Shown: in pieces, positions 16,988 through 25,639 of the stretch
Position numbering within the stretch: the first letter of the stretch is position 1
Layout of the letters: the number at the start of each line of letters is the position of its first letter
Origin: JACKEQ01 sp041389565
GTDB taxonomy: Bacteria > Myxococcota_A > UBA796 > GCA-2862545
Direction of reading: 5' to 3'
Assembly (NCBI GenBank): GCA_041389565.1
Contig: JAWKRP010000005.1
Span: 248,001 to 312,000 of the forward strand
DNA length: 64,000 nucleotides
Notes under the pieces: generated by a model
Told to the model about the DNA's origin: nothing
Database searches by the model: none
The model's input: only the letters and a program-made list of their open reading frames with translations
Position numbers and translations under genes: made by a program

Positions 16988-18337
16988 ATGGCGAAGACGA
17001 AGTCAGTGTACGTGTGCCGCGAGTGCGATTACCAGTCCGCCAAGCCGCTGGGTCGCTGTTTCCAGTGCAAGAGCTGGGGCACGTTCGAAGAGCGCGATCT
17101 CGCGCCCGCCGTCTCCGCGCCCGCGCTGTCCCACGAGTCCGCGCCCATCGCACTGCGCGACGTGTCGCTCGAGAGCGGAGGGGAGCTGCGCCATCGCACG
17201 GGCGTCGGTGAGCTCGACACCGTGCTGGGTGGCGGGCTGGTGGCGGGGTCGCTCGTGCTGCTCGGGGGCGACCCCGGGGTGGGCAAGTCCACGCTGCTCC
17301 TGATGGCGCTCGACGCGTTCAGCCAGCGCGATCTGCCCGTGCTGTACGTCACCGGCGAGGAATCGCTGCGGCAGGTGCGCATGCGGGCCGACCGTCTGGG
17401 CGTCGTCGGAACCGGGATGAAGCTGCTCGCCACCACCGACTTCCCGACGATCGAGCGCGCCGTGAAGTCCGAGCGGCCGCTCGTGGTCGTGATCGACTCC
17501 GTGCAGACCATGGCGATCCCCGAGGTCCAGTCGATCCCGGGCAGCATGAGCCAGGTCCGCGAGGTCGCGCACCGCGCGATGATCCTCGCGAAGGCCGAGA
17601 ACGTCGCGATCTTCCTGGTCGGCCACATCACGAAGAACGGCCAGCTCGCGGGCCCGAAGGTGCTCGAGCACTTCGTCGACACCGTGCTGCAGTTCGAGGG
17701 CGACGGCCGCTCCACGCTCCGCGTCCTGCGCAGCGTGAAGAACCGCTTCGGGCCTGCCGGCGAGCTCGGCATGTTCGAGATGGTCGAGGAAGGGCTGCGC
17801 GAGGTGCCCGATGCGAGCGCACGCCTGCTGTCCGAGCGCCGCGAAGACGCCGCCGGCACCGCGGTGATCGCGACCCAGGAGGGCTCCCGGCCCCTGCTGA
17901 TCGAGGTCCAGGCGCTGGTGGGCCGCCCCACGCCGTCCATCCCGGGCCGCACGTGCGTGGGCGCCGACCGCACGCGGGTGCAGATGCTCATCGCGGTGCT
18001 CGAGAAGGCGGGCATGTCGCTGCACGACCGCGATGTGTTCGTGAACGCGGCGGGGGGCGTACGGCTCGAGGAGACCGCCGCAGACCTCGGGGTGGTCGCG
18101 GCGATCGCGAGCTCGCTCACCGAACAGGCCGTGCGCACCGACACGCTGCTGTTCGGCGAAGTGGGGCTGGTGGGCGAGGTCCGCGCGGTGTCGCACCCCA
18201 CCCAGCGCTTGAAGGAGGCCGCCCGGCACGGGTTCTCGCGGGTGATCGCGCCGCCGGGCGTCGAGAAGGACGCGCCGCGCGGGCTGAAGGTGATCGGCGT
18301 GAGGTCGGTGCGCGACGTGCTGGCGGCGTTGTTCTGA
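16988..18337 (+). CDS. radA: DNA repair protein RadA (Sms)
   Basis: 449 residues from ATG 16988, the usual length. The N-terminal zinc finger has C10, C13, C24 and C27 (VCREC then GRCFQCKSWG). Walker A is GGDPGVGKST at about 93-101, followed by VTGEESLRQVRMRADRLG and VVIDSVQTM. The RadA-specific KNRFG motif occurs in VKNRFGPAGELGMF. The C-terminal Lon-protease-like domain carries FVNAAGGVRLEETAADLGVV. RadA is a DnaB-like branch-migrating helicase acting in RecA-dependent recombination. All motifs look intact. Confidence 0.97.
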   Translation: MAKTKSVYVCRECDYQSAKPLGRCFQCKSWGTFEERDLAPAVSAPALSHESAPIALRDVSLESGGELRHRTGVGELDTVLGGGLVAGSLVLLGGDPGVGKSTLLLMALDAFSQRDLPVLYVTGEESLRQVRMRADRLGVVGTGMKLLATTDFPTIERAVKSERPLVVVIDSVQTMAIPEVQSIPGSMSQVREVAHRAMILAKAENVAIFLVGHITKNGQLAGPKVLEHFVDTVLQFEGDGRSTLRVLRSVKNRFGPAGELGMFEMVEEGLREVPDASARLLSERREDAAGTAVIATQEGSRPLLIEVQALVGRPTPSIPGRTCVGADRTRVQMLIAVLEKAGMSLHDRDVFVNAAGGVRLEETAADLGVVAAIASSLTEQAVRTDTLLFGEVGLVGEVRAVSHPTQRLKEAARHGFSRVIAPPGVEKDAPRGLKVIGVRSVRDVLAALF

Positions 18338-18343
18338 GGTCGG

Positions 18344-19134
18344 TCAGTCGAGCGACGCGATGAGAGCCCGGATCAGTCGGTCGGCCCGTTCGATGCGTCG
18401 CTCCGGATCCGCTTCGTGAGCGACCAGGAGCCCTCGATGCCAGAGACCGAGGCTGGCCAGGACCGAGAGCGAACGTCGGAACTCGCGCACCACCTCGGCG
18501 TCGAACGTGGCGCGGAGGTCCCTCCCGAGGAACCACGCGGGGAGGTCGTCGTACACGAGGGTCTGGTCGGCGAGTCGGTCGCGAGTCGGAGCGTCCTCCC
18601 AGATCGTCTCCGGGTCGAACGGATGGCGCTGAGTGACGTAGCCCAGATCACGCAGGTCTCGAGGAGCCCTCCGGTCGACGTAGGCCAGCAACTTGAGCAG
18701 GGCATACGCAGACGGGCGGGGAACCAGGAGTTCGTGCTCACCCAACGCGAGGGGCATCGCAGAGTCGAAGCTCGCAGCGAGCCCCATCGTGTTCAGGACC
18801 CGCGTAGACCCACGAAGGTGGAGCTCACCTCGGGGCACTTCGATTCGACCGCAAGGGACGACATCCACCTTCACCCCGAGCTGCCGGTGACGCATGAAGA
18901 GCTCCCCACGTCGGACATCGAAGTGGGCCTCCGCGGAATCGAAGAGGTCGTCGACCGCTCTCCAGTCGTCCACCCGGACCGCGAGGTCGGCGTCGTTGGT
19001 CTGGCGCGACTCGCCACGCGCTGTGTGAGGCAGGCACAGGTCGCGCGCCCAGGCTCCGACGAGCAGGACACGCAGGTTCAGGGCGTCCAGAGCGCGAGAG
19101 CGGCCTGTAGGGTGTGCTCGACGTCAGGGAGCAT
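18344..19134 (-). pseudogene. AbiEii-like nucleotidyltransferase (type IV toxin), apparently frameshifted
   Basis: The gene appears to start at ATG 19134, inside the stop of the AbiEi-like gene (11-nt overlap), reading MLPDVEHTLQAALAL. Near 19093-19098 the good frame jumps by two bases into ALNLRVLLVGAWARD, then QTNDADLAVRV. The latter is the nucleotidyltransferase core (G-x-W-A-R-D and D-A-D) of the AbiEii family, and it continues to the stop at 18344. An extra dinucleotide TG in GCGCTCTGGACGCC would explain the break; without it the text reads A-L-D-A-L-N-L. The uninterrupted downstream part, 18344-18973, can be read from a GTG but would lack the catalytic motifs. It is either an inactivated toxin or a sequencing indel. 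Confidence 0.7.
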
Positions 19135-20227
19135 CGGGCAGCTGCGACTCGATACGACGCGCGAGGGTCTCACGCGATTCGTCGAGGCGCTCGTCCAGAA
19201 TGGTGAGCAGGTCGGCGCGCACCAACATCGGGTGTGCGACGCCCGGCGCGTCGGGGTCGCCAGCGAGGTCTCCGAAGACCTGGCGCACGGTGAACGGCCC
19301 TCCTGTGGCGGGTACCAGACGCAGCCTCGCCAACATCGAGGCGTCCCACCGCTCCACGTGCAGCGTCGCGGTCTCCGCGACGATCCCGGTCCCGAGGAGC
19401 TGGGCTCCGAGCTCTCCGCCGACGAGCACCTCGGGATGGGGCGACGCCGTCCACCAACGGCGCCAGTCCTGAACGCTGGCGTGGCTCGGCGCCACGGCAC
19501 GTGTCACCAGGAGCCGTGCGGCAAGCCGGTCGATCCACCCCATCTCCCAGGCCCTCCAGAGCGCCTCCTGGCGAACGACGACGCGCTCACGGCCGAGATT
19601 GCGGACCCAGCCCCGGTCGTGGAGCGCGCGGATTGCAATCGAAGCGCCACCGGGAGAGACCCCGGCACGCTCGGCAAGTCGCCGGATGGGGGCTGTGCGC
19701 AGGTGCGGGTCTCGAAGCAGGGCGTAGGCGACCTTCCACACCGAAGCGCCGAGCGTGGTCGGTGCGTGCTCGCCGGGCGCCGAACGCCCCTTCACGAAGA
19801 TGAACCAGCCTTCATGGGCGATGTGGGCGTTGCCCGCCGTGTCGACGAAGTTGATTCCGTGTCGCGCGAGCTCGTCGGCCAGTGGCGCGGTGACGTGGCG
19901 AGTCAGGAGAACCGCGGGCTGGCCCAGGCTCCCCAGGGTCTCGAGGAGCGCGGGGATGTGAACCCGCCGAATCGAGCTCTTCACCTCGACGGCGAAGGGG
20001 CGACGGGTCTCGTCGCGGCTGAGGGTCAGGACACCGTCGCCCCGGCCGGGCTTGGAGCGCCTCGAGAACGTGCCGTGGAGCCCCGTGGACTCTCCCAGCG
20101 ATCTCAACGCGGTCTCGACGATTTCCTGTTCCCGGGAGCCTTCAGCGAGCCGGCTCGCTGACTCCTCCCTGAATTCTGCTTCGGGATCCGACCTCATGTT
20201 CACGAATATGACTTGTTTCTGTTCCAT
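19124..20227 (-). CDS. AbiEi-family type IV antitoxin / transcriptional regulator
   Basis: About 367 residues from ATG 20227; the ATG at 20197 (MRSDPEAEF) is also possible and would suit a leaderless transcript. The N-terminal part has an REase-like stretch RRPFAVEVKSSIRRVH and LLTRHVTAPLADELARHGIN, then FVDTAGNAHI. A winged helix follows at RRLAERAGVSPGGASIAIRA with LHDRGWVRN. The C-terminal domain includes PEVLVGGELGAQLLG and HPMLVRADLL. This is the layout of AbiEi-type antitoxins, which repress their own operon and counter AbiEii. The downstream gene overlaps it by 11 nt and is the expected toxin, though frameshifted. Base composition looks less GC-rich than the flanks, suggesting horizontal acquisition. 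Confidence 0.75.
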   Translation of the reverse strand: MEQKQVIFVNMRSDPEAEFREESASRLAEGSREQEIVETALRSLGESTGLHGTFSRRSKPGRGDGVLTLSRDETRRPFAVEVKSSIRRVHIPALLETLGSLGQPAVLLTRHVTAPLADELARHGINFVDTAGNAHIAHEGWFIFVKGRSAPGEHAPTTLGASVWKVAYALLRDPHLRTAPIRRLAERAGVSPGGASIAIRALHDRGWVRNLGRERVVVRQEALWRAWEMGWIDRLAARLLVTRAVAPSHASVQDWRRWWTASPHPEVLVGGELGAQLLGTGIVAETATLHVERWDASMLARLRLVPATGGPFTVRQVFGDLAGDPDAPGVAHPMLVRADLLTILDERLDESRETLARRIESQLPDAP

Positions 20228-20240
20228 GAACAACGGAATG
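20195..20240 (-). promoter_or_regulatory. Possible promoter/operator of the AbiE-like operon
   Basis: The start region of the AbiEi-like gene is unusually AT-rich for this window. It contains the near-palindrome GTTCATGGAAC and the related half-site TTCGTGAAC, spaced about 19 bases apart. A weak sigma70-like pair (TTGTTC, 17 bases, CATATT) would start transcription near ATG 20197. AbiEi proteins autoregulate through inverted repeats, so this is a sensible operator candidate. The assignment is inference. Confidence 0.3.
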
Positions 20241-20268
20241 GATGACCAGAGTGCGCTAGGATTCGTCC

Positions 20269-20832
20269 ATGCTCTCCCCGCGCCCCGCGAACCCCGGCCC
20301 CGCCGCGCTGCGGCCCACCCACGACGGGTTCACGTGGGCCGTCGACCTCGCGCCCAACCCCGCCACCATGATGATCGGGCTGTTCGTCGGGTTCGTGTTC
20401 GGGGTCGCGCTCATCCCCGTGCTGCTCATCCTGCTGTTCGCGCTCTCCATCAAGTGGAGCGACCCCAGCGTCGTGAACGCGCTCGGAAACGGGCTGCTGG
20501 CGCCTCCGATGCTCACGGCACCCCTGGGTGCGTGGGCGGGCATCCGGCTCGAGACCTGGCGCTCCAGTGCCGTGTTCCGGCTCCGCGGTCGGCTGCTGGA
20601 GGTCGTGAGCGTCGGGCGCGGAACCGCGCAGGCCCACGTTCGGGACGTTCGCGTGGATCCCGACCGCCGCTCCATCACGCTCGACGGCAGCCCCTTCGTG
20701 CTCGGCACGTCCGAGCGTGAGTCCCTCGAGTGGCTCGCAGCGGAGCTCGACCGGCTGCGGCACGAGGACGGCCAGGATGCCGACGTGCCCGAGGCCCTGC
20801 GAACCCTCGCCCGCGCGACGGAGGCCGGCTGA
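20269..20832 (+). CDS. Two-helix membrane protein (first of a tandem pair)
   Basis: 187 residues, divergent from the AbiE-like operon. Two hydrophobic segments (around MMIGLFVGFVFGVALIPVLL and LLAPPMLTAPLGAWAGI) are followed by a soluble part with RGRLLEVVSVGRGTA, HVRDVRVDPDRRSITLDG and LEWLAAELDRLR. The protein encoded at 20832-21386 has the same layout (T-x-D-G-F-x-W, two TM segments, D-V-R-V-D-P, LEWLxxEL), so the two are a tandem duplication. The soluble part resembles a small bacterial PH-like fold, which is inference. The function is unknown. Confidence 0.7.
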   Translation: MLSPRPANPGPAALRPTHDGFTWAVDLAPNPATMMIGLFVGFVFGVALIPVLLILLFALSIKWSDPSVVNALGNGLLAPPMLTAPLGAWAGIRLETWRSSAVFRLRGRLLEVVSVGRGTAQAHVRDVRVDPDRRSITLDGSPFVLGTSERESLEWLAAELDRLRHEDGQDADVPEALRTLARATEAG

Positions 20833-21386
20833 TGCTCGAGGGTCTCCGTGGGCGCGCCCCCAGGAAGGATCCCGATGCCCGCCGGGTGCCGCTCGGGCTG
20901 GAGGTGACCGCCGACGGCTTCGAGTGGCGGGTCGACCAGGCGCCCAGCGCCCTGCCGTTCCTGGTGGCGCTGGCCGTGAGCGTCCTCGTGGGGATCGCGC
21001 TCGTCCCCGTGCTCGCACTCACTGCGAAGGGCGCGCTCGGCTCGTGCGTCCTGCTCCCTCCGTTCGTGGTCCCCATGGCGGGGGTGATGGTCGGACAGGA
21101 GATCGCCCGCGCGAACACCCCGGCCACGCTGGCCCTGAAGGGCCGCACCCTCGTGTTTCGCCCGACGCGCGGGGCTCCGCTGGAGGTCCCCCTCGCGGAC
21201 GTGCGCGTGGATCCCGCCGCACGCGCGGTGCACCTCGCCGACCGCCGGATCGTGCTGCCCGGCGTGGAGCCCGGCGAGCTCGAGTGGCTCGGCCGCGAGC
21301 TCCACCGGGTGAGCCCCGACGACGGGGATGCCGAGGACGTGCCCGCCGCACTTCAGCGGCTCGCCGGAACCCGACAGCCCGAGTGA
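20832..21386 (+). CDS. Two-helix membrane protein (second of a tandem pair)
   Basis: 184 residues; the ATG overlaps the preceding TGA by one base, so translation is probably coupled. It shares the arrangement of its neighbour: EVTADGFEWRVDQAPS, TM segments LPFLVALAVSVLVGIALVPV and CVLLPPFVVPMAGVMVG, then LKGRTLVFRPTRGAPL, LADVRVDPAARAVHLAD and GELEWLGRELHRV. Divergence between the copies is large, so the duplication is old. No family name can be given. Confidence 0.7.
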   Translation: MLEGLRGRAPRKDPDARRVPLGLEVTADGFEWRVDQAPSALPFLVALAVSVLVGIALVPVLALTAKGALGSCVLLPPFVVPMAGVMVGQEIARANTPATLALKGRTLVFRPTRGAPLEVPLADVRVDPAARAVHLADRRIVLPGVEPGELEWLGRELHRVSPDDGDAEDVPAALQRLAGTRQPE

Positions 21387-21394
21387 AGCGCGCG

Positions 21395-21516
21395 CCAGGG
21401 GGGCCGGAGGGTGCGGCGCAGCCGCAGTCCCGCAGGGACCGAGCGCGAAGGCGCGAGCCCGGAGGACACCCGCCGGCCCCGGACCCGCAGGGGCCGGACG
21501 CCGGGGCGCCCAGACC
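21395..21516 (+). repeat. Multi-hairpin structured repeat, left copy
   Basis: This non-coding stretch between the membrane-protein pair and the acyl-CoA dehydrogenase gene matches, inverted, the sequence at 27668-27782. It consists of tandem hairpins with three-base loops: TGCGGC-GCA-GCCGCA at 21412-21426, GTCCC-GCA-GGGAC at 21427-21439, a GCGC-GAAG-GCGC stem at about 21443-21454, then the conserved GGAGGACACCCGCC, and CGG-A-CCC-GCA-GGG-G-CCG at 21480-21496. Another stem, TTCCC-GCC-GGGAA, follows at 21519-21531. Differences from the other copy preserve pairing in two stems, so the fold rather than the letters appears conserved. Confidence 0.75.
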
Positions 21517-21589
21517 GATTCCCGCCGGGAACCCACACATCGACGGATCCTCTTGTTCGGCGGTCTCGGGAGCGCTACGAAGGATCAAC

Positions 21590-21607
21590 TGAATGACCAT
21601 TCATTCA
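21590..21607 (+). promoter_or_regulatory. FadR (TetR-type) operator-like palindrome
   Basis: The sequence TGAATGACCATTCATTCA lies directly before the CGGAGG ribosome site and ATG of the acyl-CoA dehydrogenase gene. It differs at one defined position from the Bacillus-type FadR consensus TGAATGANTANTCATTCA. In that family a TetR-type repressor leaves the site when it binds long-chain acyl-CoA. No tetR gene is in the window, so the regulator would act in trans. Confidence 0.65.
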
Positions 21608-21620
21608 TTTCGGAGGCCCC

Positions 21621-23429
21621 ATGGGCGCGCTGGACTTCTCGGTCGATCTCGAAGACATCAAGTTCATCCTCTTCGAGCAGCTCGACGTGGACGAGCAGCT
21701 CTCGAAGATCGAGCGCTACAACGACTTCGACAAGGACACGTACGAGGCCACGCTCGAAGAGGCCGCCCGGCTCGCGAAGGAAGTGCTCTCGCCCATCAAC
21801 GCCGTGGGCGACCGCATCGGCTGCAAGCTCGACGAAGACGGGAACGTCACGACGCCGCCCGGCTTCAAGGAAGCGTGGACCACCATGGCCGAGGGCGGCT
21901 GGTTCGCCGTAAACGCCGACTCCGACGTGGGTGGCGTGGGCATGCCGGGCATCATCAACATCGCGGTCGTCGAGATGTTCGCCGCTGCCGCCATGGCCTT
22001 CTGGATGTACCCGGGCCTGTCCGGCGCCGCAGCGCGCGTCATCCACACGTTCTTCGACCCCGCGCGGAAGGACGCCATCGCCACCAAGCTCTTCACGGGC
22101 GAGTGGTCGGGCACCATGTGCCTCACCGAGGCCGGCGCGGGCTCCGACGTGGGTGAGAACCGCTGCAAGGCCGTGCCCCAGGGCGACGGCACCTACCTGC
22201 TCGAAGGCGAGAAGATCTTCATCAGCGGCGGCGACAGCGACCTCGCGGCCAACGTCGTGCACCTCGTGCTCGCCCGCACGCCGGGCGCTCCGAACGGCAC
22301 GAAGGGCCTGTCGCTGTTCGTGGTCCCGAAGTTCTGGTTCGACGAGGACCTCGCGCTCGGCGAGCGCAACGGCGCCCACGTCGTGGGCATCGAGCACAAG
22401 ATGGGCATCAACGGCTCCGCCACGTGCACCGTCGCGTTCGGCGCGCGCGGTCCGTGCCGCGGCTGGCTGCTCGGCGAGGAGTTCAAGGGCATCCAGTACA
22501 TGTTCACGATGATGAACGAGGCCCGCATCGGCGTCGGCATCCAGGGCGTGTCCATCGCGGGGGCCGCGTACAACTACGCGCTGCAGTACGCCAAGGAGCG
22601 CCTGCAGGGCGCCAATGTGAAGAACTTCCGCGATCCCGACGCCCCGCGCGTCGCGATCATCGAGCACGCCGACGTGCGGCGGAACCTCATGACCATGAAG
22701 GTGATGACCGAGACGATGCGCTCGTTCATGTACCGCCTCGCGCACCGGTTCGATGTCGCCGAGAACACCGACGACCACGCGCTCAAGGAGAAGTACGAGG
22801 GCCGGATCGACCTGCTCGTGCCCGTGCTCAAGGCGCACTGCACCGACAAGGGCTTCGACGTGGCGGTCACGGGTGTGCAGGTGCTCGGTGGGTACGGCTT
22901 CATCGGCGAGTACCCCGTCGAGCAGCTCGTGCGCGACGGCAAGATCATGAGCATCTACGAAGGCACGAACGGCATCCAGGCGCTCGACCTGCTCGGCCGC
23001 AAGATGCGCCAGAAGGGCGGCGGGCTGTTCATGGACTGGATGCAGGACGCCCTGAAGGAGTGCGGGTTCGCGCGTGAGGTCGGCTTCGGCGACGAAGCGG
23101 CGGCGCTCGAGAAGGCCATCAACCACATCGGCGCCACCGCCATGCACCTCGGTCAGGTGGGCATGGGCGGCAACATGGAGGGCACGCTCCTCCAGGCCAC
23201 GCCGTTCCTCGAGATGTTCGGCACCGTGCACCTCGGGCTCGAGGCCATCCAGCAGGCCCGGGTCGCCAAGAAGGTGATCGAGCGCGACGGCGAGTCGCGG
23301 CACCTGAAGGGCAAGATCGCGAACCTGAGGTTCTACGTCGCCAACATCCTCCCGAAGGCCGTGGCGCTCGGGAAGATCATCCAGGGGGGCGACGAGACGT
23401 GCCTGGAAGCCGGGCTGTTCGGCGAGTAG
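21621..23429 (+). CDS. Acyl-CoA dehydrogenase (long type with C-terminal extension)
   Basis: 602 residues, ATG at 21621 after CGGAGG. It has the long-form ACAD architecture: helical N-domain, MCLTEAGAGSDVG (FAD/substrate loop), KIFISGGDSD, KMGINGSATCTVAF, and the catalytic glutamate in MSIYEGTNGIQALDLLGRK. It ends with the acetyl-CoA-dehydrogenase-type C-terminal extension of about 130 residues. This form includes enzymes acting on 3-methylmercaptopropionyl-CoA (DmdC) and on fatty acyl-CoAs. It oxidises an acyl-CoA at alpha/beta and passes electrons to ETF. The FadR-type operator in its leader suggests induction by fatty acids. No other beta-oxidation gene is adjacent. Confidence 0.93.
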   Translation: MGALDFSVDLEDIKFILFEQLDVDEQLSKIERYNDFDKDTYEATLEEAARLAKEVLSPINAVGDRIGCKLDEDGNVTTPPGFKEAWTTMAEGGWFAVNADSDVGGVGMPGIINIAVVEMFAAAAMAFWMYPGLSGAAARVIHTFFDPARKDAIATKLFTGEWSGTMCLTEAGAGSDVGENRCKAVPQGDGTYLLEGEKIFISGGDSDLAANVVHLVLARTPGAPNGTKGLSLFVVPKFWFDEDLALGERNGAHVVGIEHKMGINGSATCTVAFGARGPCRGWLLGEEFKGIQYMFTMMNEARIGVGIQGVSIAGAAYNYALQYAKERLQGANVKNFRDPDAPRVAIIEHADVRRNLMTMKVMTETMRSFMYRLAHRFDVAENTDDHALKEKYEGRIDLLVPVLKAHCTDKGFDVAVTGVQVLGGYGFIGEYPVEQLVRDGKIMSIYEGTNGIQALDLLGRKMRQKGGGLFMDWMQDALKECGFAREVGFGDEAAALEKAINHIGATAMHLGQVGMGGNMEGTLLQATPFLEMFGTVHLGLEAIQQARVAKKVIERDGESRHLKGKIANLRFYVANILPKAVALGKIIQGGDETCLEAGLFGE

Positions 23430-23441
23430 CCGCGCAGCGCG

Positions 23442-24617
23442 TCAGTACAGCAGGCAGCCCGCCCGACGCTCCAGGAACACCTGGCGCTCGGGCTCCCAGG
23501 CCTCGAGGAGCGGGTGGACCGGACGGCCGTCCTCGAGCGCCTTGCGGTACGCCGCAGAGCCCGTGAGCAGGTCGATCGCGGGCGGGTCGGCGACGAACTC
23601 GTACGGCTCCGCGCGCCACGCGAACTTCGTGGGGTTCTCGCGGTAGCACGCCTCGGTCACCACCATGCCGAGGAGCAGCGCGTTCAGCTTCGTGCGGTCG
23701 GTGAGGTGGACCTCGACCCCCTGACACGACGTGCGGGCGTGCTTCTGGAAGCCCGGGATGAACGCCGCGGGACGGAACGCGACGCCCGCCAGACCGGCCC
23801 GCGCGGCGCCCTCTTCGCACAGCGCCACCATGCGCTGCGGGTCGACCCACGGAGCGCCCACGAGGTGGAACGGACGCGTCGTGCCGCGCCCCTCGGACAT
23901 GTTCGTCGCTTCGAGGAAGCACATGCCGGGGTAGATCGTGGCGGTCTCGAGCGTGGGCATGTTCGGGGACGGGTAGACCCACGGGAGGCCCGTCTGGTCG
24001 AACCACTGGCGGCGGTCCCACCCGTCCATCCGCACGACGTCGTACTCGCAGACCACGCCGCAGTGCTTCAGGAAGTAGTGGCCGAGCTCTCCGACGGTCA
24101 TCCCGTGGCGTACGGCGATGGGGTACGCGCCCACGAAGCTCTCGAAGCCCGCGCCCACGAGGTTCCCCTCGACCGTCACGCCGTCGATCGGGTTCGGACG
24201 GTCGAGCACGAGCACCTTCGTGTCGACGCGCCCCGCCACCGCCATGATGAACCCGAGGGTCGCCTGGTACGTGTAGAAGCGCGCGCCGATGTCCTGGATG
24301 TCGAAGATCACCACGTCGAGGTCGGCGAGGGTGGCCGGATCCGGGTGCAGGGACTCCGCGCTGTCGCCGTACAGCGACACCGTCTCGAGGCCCGTGACGG
24401 GGTCGCGGTTCTCCCCCACCCCCTCCATGTCCTGAGCGGTCGCGCGGACGCCATGCTCGGGACCGAACAGCCGCACGAGGTTCACCCCGGCGCTCGCGAG
24501 CAGATCGATGGCGTGCCGATACCGCGCGTCCACAGCGGTGTGGTTGCAGCAGAACCCCACGCGGAGGCCGTTCAGCGGGGACGGATCGGAGAGGAGGACG
24601 TCGAGACCGGTCTTCAT
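23442..24617 (-). CDS. namZ: Exo-beta-N-acetylmuramidase NamZ-like (DUF1343)
   Basis: 391 residues from ATG 24617. It opens MKTGLDVLLSD and has LRVGFCCNHTAVD, LVRLFGPEHGVRATAQD, VSLYGD, VVIFDIQDIGARFYTYQATL, LDRPNPIDG, and PSPNMPTLETATIYPGMCFLEATNMSEGRGTT written here as separate blocks (PSPNMPTL, IYPGMCFLEATN, SEGRGTTRPF). These are the core motifs of the NamZ family, which removes terminal MurNAc from peptidoglycan fragments. No signal peptide is seen, so the enzyme looks cytoplasmic; secreted members also exist. It converges on the acyl-CoA dehydrogenase gene. Confidence 0.9.
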   Translation of the reverse strand: MKTGLDVLLSDPSPLNGLRVGFCCNHTAVDARYRHAIDLLASAGVNLVRLFGPEHGVRATAQDMEGVGENRDPVTGLETVSLYGDSAESLHPDPATLADLDVVIFDIQDIGARFYTYQATLGFIMAVAGRVDTKVLVLDRPNPIDGVTVEGNLVGAGFESFVGAYPIAVRHGMTVGELGHYFLKHCGVVCEYDVVRMDGWDRRQWFDQTGLPWVYPSPNMPTLETATIYPGMCFLEATNMSEGRGTTRPFHLVGAPWVDPQRMVALCEEGAARAGLAGVAFRPAAFIPGFQKHARTSCQGVEVHLTDRTKLNALLLGMVVTEACYRENPTKFAWRAEPYEFVADPPAIDLLTGSAAYRKALEDGRPVHPLLEAWEPERQVFLERRAGCLLY

Positions 24618-24693
24618 GGGGCCTTCCGGGCGAGAGGGGTGCGCCCGGTGGCTCCGGGTGCGGGGGGACCCAGAGCATACCGACCCCGGTGGG

Positions 24694-25575
24694 TCAGGGA
24701 CAGTCCCAGGTCCACTCCTCCCGCGCCGAGTTGAACGCACCGGTCGGAGACTCCCGCAGGCGCGTGAGCATGCGGCCTTCGCTGTCGTACGTCTCCGTGT
24801 CGATCTCGTCGATCGCGCCGTCGGTGAGGTACTCGAACGTCGCTTCGGTCCAGCCGCCGTCCCACACCACGCTCACCTCGACCACCGTGGAGCCGCCGTC
24901 GATCTGGCCCGACTCCGAGCGGTACGCGAGCAGGTTGTCGTGCGGCCCGCCCCACTCCCACGTCGTGTAGACGTAGTCGTCGCGGCCCTCGACGTCTTCG
25001 CTGATCGCGCGGCCTTCGGCGTCGTACGAGATCAGGCGCGTGAGGTCGAGGGTGCCGTCGCGGCCGTAGTCGGTGTCGACCCCGATCACGTTCCCGCTGG
25101 ACCACCGGAACTCCGACTCGGCGTCGGGGTCGCCGTCGCCATCGGTGTCGGACACGGAGTGGTCGTACGGGTTCACCCCGTCGCTCGAGTACGTCGTGAC
25201 GCGCACGAGACCGTCGTCGTCCGACTCGAGCTCCTGCAGGAAGATACCGTCCCACGTGTACCGCTCCGAGGACTCCGTGAGCGGACCCGAGATCGAGTCG
25301 GCGGTGTCGCGTGCGTCCAGCCACTGGCCCCGGAACACCTGCGTGATCTCGCGGTACGTGGGACCGTCGACCTCGTCGATCCGGTCGTGCGCGAGGTTGC
25401 CCCACGCGTCGTACTCCTGCGCGCGGTCGTAGGTGGTCTGCCAGTTCCCGTTCGGCCGCTGCGCCTGGAACACGGCGGTCATCGAGCAGTCGACGTAGCG
25501 CGCGTCCTGCACGCGGGGCTGGTCGGGATCGAGGCCGTCGTACGGCAGGCAGGCGACGAGTGCGAGCAGGAGCAT
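24694..25575 (-). CDS. Lipoprotein with RHS/YD-like strand repeats
   Basis: 293 residues from ATG 25575, with a compact lipoprotein signal MLLLALVAC. The mature protein repeats units such as EYDAWGNLAHD, RYTWDGIFLQ, RLISYDAEGRAISED and ETYDSEGRMLTRL, which are YD/RHS-like hairpin turns, plus an acidic DTDGDGDPDAESE loop of calcium-binding character. No toxin domain or conserved RHS core is present, so it is a small surface beta-structure and not an RHS polymorphic toxin. Its function is unknown. Confidence 0.75.
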   Translation of the reverse strand: MLLLALVACLPYDGLDPDQPRVQDARYVDCSMTAVFQAQRPNGNWQTTYDRAQEYDAWGNLAHDRIDEVDGPTYREITQVFRGQWLDARDTADSISGPLTESSERYTWDGIFLQELESDDDGLVRVTTYSSDGVNPYDHSVSDTDGDGDPDAESEFRWSSGNVIGVDTDYGRDGTLDLTRLISYDAEGRAISEDVEGRDDYVYTTWEWGGPHDNLLAYRSESGQIDGGSTVVEVSVVWDGGWTEATFEYLTDGAIDEIDTETYDSEGRMLTRLRESPTGAFNSAREEWTWDCP

Positions 25576-25639
25576 GGGAACCTCGGCACGGAAGCTAGCC
25601 CGTCGTCGCAGGATGCGCAGCGCCCGGGGGCGCCCGCGT

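Noticed and set aside
24694..25575. RHS polymorphic toxin
   Set aside because: YD-like turns are present, but no RHS core, toxin domain or immunity gene is seen.
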